64,000 nucleotides of DNA from Campylobacter concisus. Its GTDB lineage: Bacteria > Campylobacterota > Campylobacteria > Campylobacterales > Campylobacteraceae. The translations under genes and the position numbers were made by a program. Location: positions 1,612,001-1,676,000 of the forward strand of contig NZ_CP049239.1 in the NCBI RefSeq assembly GCF_015679985.1. The letters run 5' to 3'. The first letter of the stretch is position 1, and each line of letters starts with the position of its first letter. The notes beneath the pieces are model-generated. The model saw only the letters and a list, made by a program, of their open reading frames with translations. It was not told where the DNA came from and made no database searches. Positions 1 to 10,135 of the stretch are shown here, one piece after another.

Positions 1-769
<769 letters not shown>

Positions 770-1213
770 TACCTAGCAAAATTTATTTGATAGGATTTTA
801 TTATGAAGTTTTTAATCAAAAAAACTTTTAGTTTTATTTATTAGTTTGTCTAATCTATTATAATTATAAAATAATAGACTGGCTCAATCGATCACTTGTT
901 TAGATTTCAAAGATTGACTAATAGTTTAACAATTGTAAGTTAAAAGAACAACGATAAAAAGAAAAGGCTTTATTAACCAATGAAGTTAAAGGTGGTTTCT
1001 CGTTTCGTGAGCTGGAATTATATACGAGCAATACTTAAAGATAGTTGAAATAATTAGGGAATTTGAGAAAAAATTGTTAGCGATTAAAAATTTTAAATTG
1101 TGTATTTTTATTAGTGGGTTTATAGGGTTTAGTTTTTGAAATATAAATTTGGAGAGTTTTTGCTCTCCATTATAATTAAGCATTAAATTATGTGAACTTT
1201 TACACAATATCTA
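770..1213. promoter_or_regulatory. rRNA operon upstream region with tandem -10-like hexamers
   Basis: This 444-bp stretch holds no convincing gene. It is the promoter and leader region of the 16S gene, transcribed leftward. On the minus strand there are two consecutive TATAAT hexamers (857-862 and 863-868) about 90-100 bp upstream of the mature 16S start, suitable as rrn -10 elements. A possible reading frame at 986-1207 has no ribosome binding site and looks like a chance opening in AT-rich DNA. Confidence 0.5.
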
Positions 1214-1588
1214 TTAATAAGCCGCTATAAGCTCTATTTCCACAAGCGCATCTTTTGGCAGGGTCTTAACGGCTACTGTACTTCTAGCAGGATAAGGCTC
1301 TTTAAAAAATTTAGAATACACAGTATTTACTTTAACAAAATCTGCCATATCTGCTAGAAATATTGTGGTTTTTACAGCATTATCAAAAGTAAGCCCTGCC
1401 TCAGCCAAGATATTTTTTAAATTTTCAAGAGATTGCTCAGCTTGAGCTTCTACGCTACTACCTGCAAACTCACCCGCTGGTGTGACACCAAGCTGACCTG
1501 AGATAAATAAAAATCCATTTACGCTAATAGCTTGAGAATATGGTCCAATCGCCTGTGGAGCATTTTTTGTTGAGATTTGTTTTTTCAT
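1214..1588 (-). CDS. ridA: RidA family reactive enamine/imine deaminase
   Basis: A 124-aa protein of the YjgF/YER057c/UK114 family, which hydrolyses reactive enamine and imine intermediates made by PLP enzymes such as threonine dehydratase. Family hallmarks are visible: N-terminal APQAIGPYSQA, the SGQLG segment, and the C-terminal RSTVAVKTLP-x-DALVEIE with the arginine that binds the substrate carboxylate. Length is typical. It is cytoplasmic and preceded by a good ribosome binding site (AAAGGAGAAAAT). It stands alone and is divergent from the gene at 1685. Confidence 0.95.
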   Translation of the reverse strand: MKKQISTKNAPQAIGPYSQAISVNGFLFISGQLGVTPAGEFAGSSVEAQAEQSLENLKNILAEAGLTFDNAVKTTIFLADMADFVKVNTVYSKFFKEPYPARSTVAVKTLPKDALVEIELIAAY

Positions 1589-1684
1589 ATTTTCTCCTTT
1601 TGAAATTTTTTAAAATCCTACTATAAATTTTCTAAATTTTTAGTCTCCAAAAGCTATAATGGGCAAAATTTCAAAAGGATGAAG

Positions 1685-2158
1685 ATGCAAAATATACTCG
1701 CACCAAATGAGTTTTTAGACGATTATGTACTCGGTGCTGAGTTGGCTAAAAATGCTGGCATCTCATCAAATGCTTATCTTTTTTGGAAAAATGTCATAAG
1801 TGCTAAATTTGAAAACTCAAGAATAGTTTTTCTTAGAAAAAATAGCATTCCAATCAAATTTCAAAACATTATAAAAACCTGCACACCTTTAAATGGCCTT
1901 ATTCCAACAGGCGTATTTTGCTCTTTTACCTCGCTTGCCCCTTCTCATCTTGTAGCAAAAAATGGCTCTAAGATCTATGAGCTCTTTAAATTTCATGAGA
2001 TTTGCGGCATCAAATTTATAGACTTGAAGAAATTTTATGATGATTTTAATCTTAGCTATTCTTATAGAATTTACATTGAAAAGTGTAAATTTTTCTCACC
2101 TGCTCCATTTGAAAAACGCATAAAATTAACTGAAACTATGTGTCTTGGATATTACTAA
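1685..2158 (+). CDS. Conserved hypothetical protein
   Basis: A 157-aa protein I do not recognise. The start at 1685 is preferred because AAAGGA lies five bases upstream; an earlier ATG at 1679 overlaps that ribosome binding site. There is no signal peptide or membrane segment. The protein is basic and rich in Phe, Ile and Lys, with a few scattered cysteines. It is divergent from ridA and convergent with the fumarase genes, so context says nothing about function. Confidence 0.7.
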   Translation: MQNILAPNEFLDDYVLGAELAKNAGISSNAYLFWKNVISAKFENSRIVFLRKNSIPIKFQNIIKTCTPLNGLIPTGVFCSFTSLAPSHLVAKNGSKIYELFKFHEICGIKFIDLKKFYDDFNLSYSYRIYIEKCKFFSPAPFEKRIKLTETMCLGYY

Positions 2159-2190
2159 AGTCCGCTAGCTAGCTTGCTAGCGGGATAAAT

Positions 2191-2751
2191 TTAGATCTTT
2201 TTGTAAGGTGCTTGGCCAACTTCATAGAAGTTATTGCCCTCGCAGTCAATGGCAACTATTGCTGGGAAATCCTCAACTGTAAGCCTAGCCACTGCCTCTG
2301 GTCCTAGCTCTGGGTAAGCTAGCACTTCATATTTTTTGATACTTTGGCTAATGAGAGCTCCGATGCCACCAATAGCAACCATATAAACACAGCATGATTT
2401 TTTCATAGCCTCGACTACTGCGTCACTCCTGTAGCCTTTACCGATCATACCATTTATACCAACTTCATTTATCATAGTTGGGGTGTATTTATCCATTCTA
2501 CCGCTTGTTGTTGGGCCTGCTGCGCCGATAGCTTGATTTGGCTTGGCTGGAGTTGGTCCGACGTAGTAGATAGTCTCACCCTTTAGCTCAACTGGTAGTT
2601 TCTCGCCGCGTGCTAAAGTTTCAGTAAGTGCCTTATGCGCAGCGTCACGAGCTGCTATGATAGTGCCTGATATTAGGACGTTGTCGCCTGCTTTTAGGCT
2701 CTTTACCACCTCTTTATCAAATGGTGCTGTTATTCTTTTTACTTCTGACAT
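2191..2751 (-). CDS. fumB: Fumarate hydratase class I, beta (C-terminal) subunit
   Basis: A 186-aa protein equivalent to the C-terminal domain of iron-sulfur class I fumarases (and of the tartrate dehydratase TtdB subunit). It works with the alpha subunit encoded just upstream (9-bp gap) to interconvert fumarate and malate in the TCA cycle. The family segment GPTTSGRMDKYTP and the C-terminal FPAIVAIDCEGNNFYE are visible. An L(+)-tartrate dehydratase function cannot be excluded from sequence alone, but in Campylobacter the two-gene form normally serves as fumarase. The symbol is given for the family. Confidence 0.9.
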   Translation of the reverse strand: MSEVKRITAPFDKEVVKSLKAGDNVLISGTIIAARDAAHKALTETLARGEKLPVELKGETIYYVGPTPAKPNQAIGAAGPTTSGRMDKYTPTMINEVGINGMIGKGYRSDAVVEAMKKSCCVYMVAIGGIGALISQSIKKYEVLAYPELGPEAVARLTVEDFPAIVAIDCEGNNFYEVGQAPYKKI

Positions 2752-2760
2752 TTTTTCTCC

Positions 2761-3606
2761 TTAAAGCTCGGCATCTGCGTGGCGTGCAGCGTGGCAGTTG
2801 ATGTTTATAGCAACAGGAAGACCTGCTATGTGGGTTGGATACCACTCGACATTTACTTTTACGGCAGTAGTATCGCCACCAAGCCCTTGAGGACCAACAC
2901 CAGTTTTGCAAGCAAGCTCTAGTAACTCGTCTTCTAATTTGGCATATCTTGGATCAGAATTTTTACTATCGACTGAACGAACTGCTGCTTCTTTTGCCAA
3001 AAGTGCTGCCTTATCCATCGTACCGCCTATGCCAACGCCTATTGTTAGTGGAGGACAGGCGTTTGGTCCAGCGTATTTTACAGCCTCTAAAAAGACTTTT
3101 TTTACACCCTCTATACCATCAGCTGGCACAAGCATTTTTAAAACCGATTTATTCTCACTACCAAAACCTTTTGGAGCTACTTTTATCTTTAGCTTATCTC
3201 CTGGCACGATTCTAGTGTGAATGACGGCTGGAGTGTTGTTTGTGGTATTTTTTCTCTCAAAAAGTGGCTCAGCAACAACTGACTTTCTTAGATAACCTTC
3301 AGTGTAGCCTTCCGCAATACCCTCGTTTATCGCATCTTCAATATATCCACCCTCAATATGCACATCTTGGCCGATCTGCACAAAAACAACCGTCATACCG
3401 GTGTCTTGGCAGATAGGTGCAACGCCCTCTTCTGCAAGCTTAGCGTTTTGTAAAATTTTGCCCAAAATGTCTTTGCCTAGTGACGAGCTTTCATTACTTT
3501 GAGCCTTTGTAAAAGCAGCCTTTAAATCTGGCGTCACAACATAACAGGCCTGTTTGCAAAGCTTAGCAACAACTTCTCTTATATCTTTTACATTTATTAT
3601 TCTCAT
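2761..3606 (-). CDS. fumA: Fumarate hydratase class I, alpha (N-terminal) subunit
   Basis: A 281-aa catalytic subunit carrying the [4Fe-4S] cluster. The three expected cysteine contexts are present: PICQDTG, PNACPPLTIG and ININCHAAR. GVGPQGLGGDTTA is another family signature. It is the first gene of a two-gene operon with the beta subunit; spacing is short, so translation is probably coordinated. The cluster makes such enzymes oxygen-labile, which fits a microaerobic organism. The same caution about tartrate dehydratase applies. Confidence 0.92.
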   Translation of the reverse strand: MRIINVKDIREVVAKLCKQACYVVTPDLKAAFTKAQSNESSSLGKDILGKILQNAKLAEEGVAPICQDTGMTVVFVQIGQDVHIEGGYIEDAINEGIAEGYTEGYLRKSVVAEPLFERKNTTNNTPAVIHTRIVPGDKLKIKVAPKGFGSENKSVLKMLVPADGIEGVKKVFLEAVKYAGPNACPPLTIGVGIGGTMDKAALLAKEAAVRSVDSKNSDPRYAKLEDELLELACKTGVGPQGLGGDTTAVKVNVEWYPTHIAGLPVAININCHAARHADAEL

Positions 3607-3676
3607 CTTTACTCCTCGTAAAAAACAATTTTTAATTATATTAACTATATTTAAAATTTAAGATTAAATTTTACTG

Positions 3677-3802
3677 TTGGATATCTACTCGAAAAATTTA
3701 TATGAGTTTATTTTGTTTGACTACAACAAGAAGACTTATCTAAAACAAAAATTTAATGAAATAAGCGATGGCGAAATTGAGTCTATAGCATTACAATATT
3801 GA
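3677..3802 (+). pseudogene. Possible C-terminal remnant of a lost gene
   Basis: Between the fumarase promoter and the convergent end of the next gene, this frame reads as a coherent 41-residue peptide (LDIYSKNLYEFILFDYN..., ending in ESIALQY) with protein-like composition. A stop lies five codons before 3677, and there is no ATG or ribosome binding site. I read it as the tail of a decayed gene. It could also be a chance reading frame. Confidence 0.3.
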
Positions 3803-3848
3803 TAGAAATTTACATAACATGGCTTATTTAAGCCATAAATATATAAAT

Positions 3849-5189
3849 TTAAGATTGAATGCTCTCCTCTTCATTTTTTATCTTTTTTCTAACTTTGACT
3901 CGTGATATGCTAGCTCCATCCATCTTTCTTACTTCGTAGTAGCAGTTTTCGTCCTCGATCTTATCGCCTACAACTGGCAAACGACCGATTAAGTTGAAGA
4001 CATATCCACCGATTGTAACTTGATCTGTCTCTTCGTCAAAGCTTATACCAAGAACCTCTTCAACGCTCTCTAGATCATATCTGCCTTGAAATTCATAAAT
4101 ATTGTCATTTATCTTTTTATAGTGTTGATCGACTTCATCGTGCTCGTCATTAAAATCACCAAGCACCTCTTCCATTATATCTTCCATCGTAAGAAGTCCG
4201 GCTGTTCCGCCATACTCATCGACTACGAGTGCCGCTGAAATTTGCTCTTTATTCATCATTACAAGCACTTTTGAAATAGAAAGGCTCTCAGGCACGATGA
4301 CAAATTTACGAACAATTGAGTCAAAACTCTTTTCTTTGTCTTTACTAAAGTGAAGTTGCAAAATATCTCTAATGTGTATCATGCCCAAAATGATATCTTT
4401 TGAGCCGTCTATATAAGGAAAGCGAGTGTATTTTGACTCAAATACAACTTGTAAATTCTCTTCAAAGCTCTTTTGTTTATTTATACAGATCATATCGCGC
4501 CTTGGCGTCATGATCTCTTTTGCGACTGTGTCACTAAAATCAACTGCATTTTTAATGATCTCAGTCTCAAAGCTATCAAGCACGCCGCCCTTTAAGCTCT
4601 CACCAACGATGATTTTTATCTCTTCTTCAGAGTGGGCTAGTTCATTCTCTTTAGCTGGCTGGATACCTAAAATTTTAAGTCCAATGGTCGCTAAAATATC
4701 AAAAAGCTTAATTACAGGCGAAAATAGTACCCAGAAAAAGTGAAGTGGACGAGCGATTTTTAACACTGAAGTCTCAGCCTTTGCGATAGCAACTGACTTT
4801 GGCACAAGCTCGCCCATTACAACATGAAGTAGTGTGATAAGCGTAAATGCGATCGCAAAACCAACCGTATGAACTAAGATATCACTAAAGTTGAAGAAAT
4901 TTTTAAGTGGAGCTTCTATAAGTCTTGCAACCGCTGGCTCACCGATCCAACCAAGAGCAAGTGAGCTTAGTGTGATGCCAAGCTGAGTGGCACTAAGATA
5001 GGTATCAAGCTTGTTTGACATCTCAAAAGCAAGCTGAGCGTTTGGCTTTTTCTCTTTGATAAGCTCTTCAAGTCTAGACTTACGAACTTTAACAAGAGAA
5101 AATTCTGATAAAACAAAAAAGGCATTTAGTAAAATGAATACAATGGCAAGTATTACCATTAAAAGCGAATTATCGCTACTGGGGTTCAA
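3849..5189 (-). CDS. CorC/TlyC-type membrane protein (DUF21, CBS pair, CorC_HlyC domain)
   Basis: A 446-aa inner-membrane protein. Domains in order: DUF21 transmembrane domain (about residues 10-200, with four hydrophobic segments), two CBS domains (about 215-340, including MTPRRDMICI and the AALVVDEYGGTAGLLTMEDIMEEVLGD stretch), and a C-terminal CorC_HlyC domain (about 355-435). The family is annotated as hemolysin-like; better-studied relatives take part in Mg2+/Co2+ export. It stands alone, with its promoter region divergent from the symporter gene. Confidence 0.9.
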   Translation of the reverse strand: MNPSSDNSLLMVILAIVFILLNAFFVLSEFSLVKVRKSRLEELIKEKKPNAQLAFEMSNKLDTYLSATQLGITLSSLALGWIGEPAVARLIEAPLKNFFNFSDILVHTVGFAIAFTLITLLHVVMGELVPKSVAIAKAETSVLKIARPLHFFWVLFSPVIKLFDILATIGLKILGIQPAKENELAHSEEEIKIIVGESLKGGVLDSFETEIIKNAVDFSDTVAKEIMTPRRDMICINKQKSFEENLQVVFESKYTRFPYIDGSKDIILGMIHIRDILQLHFSKDKEKSFDSIVRKFVIVPESLSISKVLVMMNKEQISAALVVDEYGGTAGLLTMEDIMEEVLGDFNDEHDEVDQHYKKINDNIYEFQGRYDLESVEEVLGISFDEETDQVTIGGYVFNLIGRLPVVGDKIEDENCYYEVRKMDGASISRVKVRKKIKNEEESIQS

Positions 5190-5360
5190 TTATGATCCTT
5201 AAGAGTTAAAAATTTTTGCCTGATTATAGCGAATTTATATTTAGCGGTCAAATTAGCCACGCCCAAAAGTAACAATATTTCTTAAATTTAAGATTTATAA
5301 AAACTTCTTAAATCATATTTTGATAACATTATTTTCATCACTAAATTTATGGATTTTACA

Positions 5361-6674
5361 ATGAGCAAAAAGAATTTTTCATCGCGCTGGGCATTTATAT
5401 TGGCCTGTGTTGGATCAGCAGTTGGCATGGCAAATGTCTGGGGCTTTCCTTACAAACTTGGCACAAATGGCGGTGCAGCGTTTTTACTCATCTATGTTTT
5501 TTTTATAGCTCTTTTTTCATACGTTGGTCTAAGTGCGGAGTATGCGATTGGCAGACGTGCAAAAACTGGTACGCTTGGATCATATAAATATGCTTGGCAA
5601 AGTAGAAAATTAGGCGTATTTGGTAGTATTATTGGTTGGCTTCCACTTGCTGGTTCACTTTGTATAGCCATCGGCTACGCAGTTATCATCGCCTACGTGC
5701 TAAAAGCCCTTACTCAGGCACTTACTGGCTCATTTATGAGCGTTGATACGAACGTTTGGTTTAACTCATTTGCACTTCAAGACTACTCAGTCTTACCTTA
5801 TCATTTTATTATCGTTGTTGGCACGCTTCTTACACTATTTTTTGGGGCAAAAAGTATCGAAAAAACAAATCAAATAATGATGCCACTGTTTTTCGTATTG
5901 TTTAGCATCTTGGCTATAAATGTTGCGATGCTGCCAAATGCATTTGATGGGTATAAATTCCTTTTTATTCCTGACTTTAGTAAGCTTGCGGACCCGATGG
6001 TATGGGTTTCTGCGATGGGTCAAGCCTTTTTCTCGCTCTCTATCACGGGTTCTGGCATGATAGTTTATGGGGCTTACCTTTCAAAAGATGAAGATATCGT
6101 TGAAAGTGCTAAAACTACGGCCTTTTTTGATACTATTGCGGCTCTTGTGGCCGCTCTTGTTATGATCCCAGCGGTCTTTGCCTATGTTATGGATCCAGCC
6201 GAAGGTCCAAAGCTACTTTTTGTAACGCTTCCAAAAATTTTACAAAATATGATCGGTGGACAAATTTTTGCCATTATTTTATTTACAGCTGTTATCTTTG
6301 GTGGTATCACTTCACTTCAAAATATGTTTGAGGTCGTGGCTGAGTCACTAATGCATAAATTTCCGTTTCTTAGTAGATTTTGGACACTCACGCTACTTTG
6401 TGCAGTTTGCTTTGGCATAGGAGCGTTTATGGAGCCTATTAGCAGTTGGGGGCCTTGGATGGACTTTGTATCGATCTATATCATTCCAATCGGCGCGGTA
6501 ATCGGTGCTATTTCTTGGTTTTGGATTATTAAAAAAGATGAAATTTTAGACGAGATAAATTCTGGAGCAAATAAATCTTATGGTAATTTTTGGTATTTTG
6601 TAGGCAAATTTATCTACGTTCCGCTAACATTTTTACTTTGTATCATAGCCGTAAGTAAGGGAATTTCTTTTTAA
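5361..6674 (+). CDS. Sodium-dependent transporter, NSS (neurotransmitter:sodium symporter) family
   Basis: A 437-aa polytopic membrane protein with about 11 hydrophobic segments. The N-terminus SSRWAFILACVGSAVGMANVW-type motif is the hallmark of TM1 in bacterial LeuT-like NSS carriers, and FFSLSITGSGMIVYGAYLS is the unwound TM6 region. These carriers take up amino acids or related substrates with Na+. The substrate is not predictable. The start at 5361 matches the family N-terminus; an in-frame ATG at 5349 is possible, and neither has a clear ribosome binding site. Confidence 0.92.
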   Translation: MSKKNFSSRWAFILACVGSAVGMANVWGFPYKLGTNGGAAFLLIYVFFIALFSYVGLSAEYAIGRRAKTGTLGSYKYAWQSRKLGVFGSIIGWLPLAGSLCIAIGYAVIIAYVLKALTQALTGSFMSVDTNVWFNSFALQDYSVLPYHFIIVVGTLLTLFFGAKSIEKTNQIMMPLFFVLFSILAINVAMLPNAFDGYKFLFIPDFSKLADPMVWVSAMGQAFFSLSITGSGMIVYGAYLSKDEDIVESAKTTAFFDTIAALVAALVMIPAVFAYVMDPAEGPKLLFVTLPKILQNMIGGQIFAIILFTAVIFGGITSLQNMFEVVAESLMHKFPFLSRFWTLTLLCAVCFGIGAFMEPISSWGPWMDFVSIYIIPIGAVIGAISWFWIIKKDEILDEINSGANKSYGNFWYFVGKFIYVPLTFLLCIIAVSKGISF

Positions 6675-6718
6675 ATTTAGCTCACCAAAAAATAAGCTAA
6701 ATTTAAAAATTTTTGAAG

Positions 6719-7165
6719 TTATCTTAGTTTTTTTGTGCCAATATAAGTGGCAAAAATTTCTTGTGAGCCATCTTTTTTAAATAAAATAACATCGTATTGC
6801 TCGGCTTTACTGCCTTGTTCCATGCCTTGACTCTCCATCGGCATGCCAGGTACTGCGATACCAACTACATCTTTTGGCTTAAGCTCTAGTAGGCGCTTTA
6901 CCTCATCGGCTGGAACATGACCTTCTATGATATATCCATCGATGATTGCTGTATGGCAGCTTGAAAGCTCTAGCGGCACGTTAAATTCTTTCTTAACTTT
7001 AGCTATATCATCTACTTTTATGACCTCTTCGCTAAATCCAGCCTTCTGCATCGCCTCACCCCAGCTAGTACAACATCCACAAGTTGGGCTTTTATAGACC
7101 TTCATATCAGCCGCGAACGCAAGTGTTGCAAAAAAGCCAAGAGCCAAAAATGCTAATTTCTTCAT
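6719..7165 (-). CDS. Periplasmic DUF411 metal-binding protein
   Basis: A 148-aa exported protein with a signal peptide (residues 1-18, ending AFA). The DUF411 hallmark YKSPTCGCCTSWGEAM, a CGCC metal-binding motif, follows directly, and ELSSCHTAIIDGYIIEGHVPADEVKRLL is the second conserved block. Family members are often found with copper resistance or copper delivery genes. No copper gene adjoins here, so a role in copper handling is inferred from the family only. The start at 7165 is chosen over 7168 for better spacing to AAAGGA. Confidence 0.88.
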   Translation of the reverse strand: MKKLAFLALGFFATLAFAADMKVYKSPTCGCCTSWGEAMQKAGFSEEVIKVDDIAKVKKEFNVPLELSSCHTAIIDGYIIEGHVPADEVKRLLELKPKDVVGIAVPGMPMESQGMEQGSKAEQYDVILFKKDGSQEIFATYIGTKKLR

Positions 7166-7273
7166 CATTTTCCTTTACGTAAAATTTGCAAAATGATATA
7201 GCTCGCATTTAAATTTTATATAAATGCTTAATATTGCTTGCTATAATTCGCCAAAATTTACAAAAGGCACTTT

Positions 7274-8242
7274 ATGTTTTCATCATTTTTTAAAGATAAA
7301 AAATGGGCACTCTGGGCTTATGGCGGAGCGATATTTATCATCTTGCTTCTTGTTTATCAAACACACCTAAATGTCCGTATAAACGAGTGGTATAAAAATT
7401 TCTACGACATCGTGCAAAACTCAAAAGATCATAATGTAAGTGAGTTTTGGCGAGAAATTTTTAACTTTATAAAAATCGCTATGCCTTATGTCGTGACTTA
7501 CACTGTTATCTCGTTTTTTGCTAGCCACTGGGTCTTTCGCTGGAGAGAGGCGATGACGTTTAGATATCTAAAATTTTGGCAAAACTGCAAAAGTGACATC
7601 GAGGGCAGCTCACAGCGTATCCAAGAAGATGTCTACCGCTTTGCCAAAATAATGGAAAGCCTTGGCGTGCAGGTTTTAAGGGCGATCATGACGCTAATTG
7701 CCTTTATACCAGTACTTTGGGAGCTAAGCAAGAGCGTGAGTTTGCCTTACATCAAAGATATCGAAGGCTCGCTTGTTTATATCGCTTTAATAATTAGCAT
7801 CGGTGGCTTAATTATTTCGTGGTTTGTGGGCATTAAACTCCCACATATCGAGTATAACAACCAAAAAGCAGAAGCGGCATTTAGAAAAGAGCTGGTTTAC
7901 GGCGAAGATGATAAGTCTAAATTTTGCCAGCCAAACGTCATGCTAGAGCTTTTTACGGGTGTAAAGTTAAATTATTACAAACTATTTTTGCACTACGGCT
8001 ACTTTAACCTTTGGCTCATCTCTTTTTCACAAATTCTTGTCATTGTACCTTATGTCATCATGGGAAATGGCCTATTTAGCGGCGTTATAACGCTTGGTGT
8101 GCTTATACAAGCTAGCAACGCTTTTTCTCAAGTTAGAGAGAGTTTTAGCGTCTTTATCGACAACTGGACGACGATAACAGAGCTAAGATCTGTAAATAAA
8201 CGTTTGAGAGAATTTGAGAGAAATATAAACTATAAGGCGTAG
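7274..8242 (+). CDS. SbmA/BacA-like inner-membrane transporter
   Basis: A 322-aa protein related to SbmA/BacA, the proton-driven peptide-uptake proteins that have the fold of an ABC transporter membrane domain without an ATPase. Visible features: an N-terminal TM segment (about 12-30), NEWYKNFYDIVQ, then HWVFRWREAMTFRYL and the QRIQEDVYRFAKIMES segment that is highly conserved in the family. Five or six further TM segments follow. SbmA is about 400 aa, so this is a somewhat short member. Relatives import antimicrobial peptides and B12-like compounds. Confidence 0.85.
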   Translation: MFSSFFKDKKWALWAYGGAIFIILLLVYQTHLNVRINEWYKNFYDIVQNSKDHNVSEFWREIFNFIKIAMPYVVTYTVISFFASHWVFRWREAMTFRYLKFWQNCKSDIEGSSQRIQEDVYRFAKIMESLGVQVLRAIMTLIAFIPVLWELSKSVSLPYIKDIEGSLVYIALIISIGGLIISWFVGIKLPHIEYNNQKAEAAFRKELVYGEDDKSKFCQPNVMLELFTGVKLNYYKLFLHYGYFNLWLISFSQILVIVPYVIMGNGLFSGVITLGVLIQASNAFSQVRESFSVFIDNWTTITELRSVNKRLREFERNINYKA

Positions 8243-8527
8243 GGGTTAAATTTAGAATATAGCGTCTAAATTTTGAATTCATGCGATGCAAATTCGGGCA
8301 AATTTTAAAATTTCATGAACGAGTAATTTCGGCTCTAAAATTTGAGCTAAGCTATAAGCGAAGCCAAATTTTAGTAGTCAATTCTTGCGAGTGAATGAGA
8401 TTTTAAAATTTGCAAAAAAGCAAATTACTATTTTTGATATCACAAAAATTAATTTTCTCCCCTCGTTTAACAATACATATCCAACTCAGGCTATAATACG
8501 CAAAATTTTAGTCCAAAAAGGATAAAA
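8243..8527. other. Intergenic region, no gene seen
   Basis: This 285-bp AT-rich spacer contains several copies of AAATTTTA/TAAAATTT words in both orientations that can form imperfect hairpins. No protein-like reading frame or RNA gene was recognised. The right end contains the promoter for the lipoprotein peptidase, with AAAAAGGATAAAA just before its ATG. Confidence 0.4.
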
Positions 8528-9331
8528 ATGAAAAAATTTCTACTTACATTGTTAGCGACTAGTTTGCTCTTCACTGGCTGCTCAAGCGTTACAAAAGCAG
8601 GCGTTGTTGGTGCTGATCGTAAGCAATTTATGCTAGTCTCATCAGAAGCTATGGAGCAAAGCTCAGCCCAAGCCTACGTCAAGACGCTAACAGCTGCTAG
8701 AAGTAAAGGCGAGCTAAATGTTGATCCGATCCTTACAAAAAGAGTTCAAGATATCGCTAAAAGGCTTATCGCTCAAACTGGTATTTTTAGGGATGATGCT
8801 CTAAAATGGAAGTGGCAAGTAAATGTTATTAACGAAGATACGCTAAATGCTTGGTGTATGCCAGGGGGAAGGATAGTCGTTTATAGTGGCATCATAAAAA
8901 GGCTAAATTTAACAGATGCGCAGCTAGCAGCGGTCATGGGTCACGAGATTGCCCACGCGCTTAGAGAGCACAGCAGGGAGCAAGCAAGTGCTGATCAGAT
9001 GAAAAGCATAGGTATCTTTGCAATAGCTACAGCTACTGGCCTTGGCGATCTTGGAGCTAATGCTCTAAATTTAGCTAGCGAATACACCATATCTCTACCG
9101 TTTTCTCGCTCGCATGAGACCGAGGCTGATCACATCGGTACTGAGCTAATGGCAAGAGCTGGATACGATCCAAAAGAAGCGGTCGAAGTCTGGGTAAAAA
9201 TGAGCAAGATGAGTGGCGGAAAGGTGCCTGAAATTTTAAGCACTCACCCATCAAATGAGAGCAGGATCAAGGACTTAAAAGAGATCGCAGCAAAGCTTGA
9301 GCCGATCTATCAAGCAGCCAAAAAATGCTAG
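8528..9331 (+). CDS. M48-family metalloprotease lipoprotein
   Basis: A 267-aa periplasmic lipoprotein. The signal peptide ends in a lipobox (LFTGC, Cys18). The zinc-binding HExxH motif is HEIAH at residues 139-143, and SRSHETEADHIG supplies the third ligand (Glu). Size and layout match the E. coli LoiP/YcaL group, membrane-associated proteases involved in envelope protein quality control. No linked genes clarify its substrate. Ribosome binding site and start are clear. Confidence 0.92.
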   Translation: MKKFLLTLLATSLLFTGCSSVTKAGVVGADRKQFMLVSSEAMEQSSAQAYVKTLTAARSKGELNVDPILTKRVQDIAKRLIAQTGIFRDDALKWKWQVNVINEDTLNAWCMPGGRIVVYSGIIKRLNLTDAQLAAVMGHEIAHALREHSREQASADQMKSIGIFAIATATGLGDLGANALNLASEYTISLPFSRSHETEADHIGTELMARAGYDPKEAVEVWVKMSKMSGGKVPEILSTHPSNESRIKDLKEIAAKLEPIYQAAKKC

Positions 9332-9424
9332 GCTTCAAAAAAATTTGAGCGATCTTGATGGTTGCTCAAAATTTATAACTAGTACATTTTAAAAAACTAC
9401 GACTGCTGATATTCGGCTAGTTAG

Positions 9425-9796
9425 CAAGGGTCTTGGTTTAAAGCCAATAATAACTCTCGCCAAATCTTTCTCTATAAAGAAAATGATAAAATTTTAGGCT
9501 ACTGCTTACTGAGTGACTTTAATCCAAAAGTCGCTTACGATATAAGCGTAGAGATAAGCATCTATGTCGCTAAAAAGGCTCTTAAATGGGGTATCGGCAA
9601 ACAGCTTTTAGCCCACAGCCTAAATGAAACTAGAGAGCTAAATTTAAAGAATATCATCACTTTAATATTTATTGAGAATAAAGCAAGTCCTAGGATATTT
9701 TTAAAATTTGGCTTTGAAAAATGGGGCGAACTGCCTGGCGTTTGCATGATGGACGGCGAGTATAAAGATGTCGTTATCTTGGGACTAAAGCTCTAA
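9425..9796 (+). pseudogene. N-terminally truncated GNAT acetyltransferase (phosphinothricin acetyltransferase-like)
   Basis: The frame ending at 9796 reads as the C-terminal two thirds of a GNAT N-acetyltransferase: SWFKA..., GYCLLSDFNPKVAYDISVEISIYV, the acetyl-CoA loop region WGIGKQLL, and ENKASPRIFLKFGFEKWGE. The expected first 40 or so residues are missing. A stop codon (9422-9424) lies immediately upstream, and no start codon or ribosome binding site is present at a sensible position. It lies between the protease gene and the tRNA used by the prophage. I read it as a decayed gene. Confidence 0.75.
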
Positions 9797-9839
9797 AAGC
9801 CAAGCATTAAGCAAATAAAGATATAATCACCTTCATCTT

Positions 9840-9927
9840 GGGTAGATGTCCGAGCGGTTTAAGGAGCACGCCTGGAACGCGTGTGTGGGGCAACTCACCG
9901 AGAGTTCGAATCTCTCTCTACCCGCCA
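9840..9927 (+). tRNA. tRNA-Ser (anticodon GGA), prophage integration target
   Basis: The acceptor stem GGGTAGA/TCTACCC has a discriminator G and an encoded CCA. The anticodon arm CACGC-CTGGAAC-GCGTG gives anticodon GGA. A long variable arm, as expected of a class II tRNA, precedes the T arm GAGAG-TTCGAAT-CTCTC. The 3' end is the left attachment site of the prophage, and the gene remains intact. Confidence 0.97.
9914..9927 (+). other. attL core (tRNA-Ser 3' end)
   Basis: The 14-bp sequence CTCTCTACCCGCCA at the tRNA 3' end is repeated exactly at 48104-48117. The integrase gene begins about 200 bp to the right. This is the standard arrangement for a tyrosine-integrase prophage that uses the T arm and acceptor end of a tRNA. 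Confidence 0.9.
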
Positions 9928-10056
9928 CCATATTAAGAAACACACAGAATTAATAAGCAAGTTACAGCAATAAAATCTCGATTTTAACAATAATTTAAAG
10001 CATTATCTCATAAACTTACGGCAATAAAAAGAAATAAAAAGCAAGTAATAGCAAAG

Positions 10057-10128
10057 ACTTTTTAGCTGACTTTTGGCTGATTGCCTTTAAAAAAGTAGCT
10101 AAAAAAATAAAAATAGTCAGCCAAAGGG
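10057..10128. promoter_or_regulatory. Candidate integrase arm-type sites (left end)
   Basis: A tandem pair TTTTTAGCTGAC / TTTTGGCTGA lies at 10059-10080, and an inverted copy AGTCAGCCAAAGG at 10116-10128. The same tandem motif (TTGCTGACCTTTTAGCTGAC) recurs at 48031-48050, just inside the right attachment core. Short repeats inside both ends of a tyrosine-recombinase prophage are typical arm-binding sites for the integrase. Confidence 0.6.
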
Positions 10129-10135
10129 GTATAAA

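Noticed and set aside
986-1207. A 73-codon minus-strand frame between the 16S gene and ridA
   Set aside because: It has no ribosome binding site, AT-rich random composition, and lies in the rRNA promoter region.
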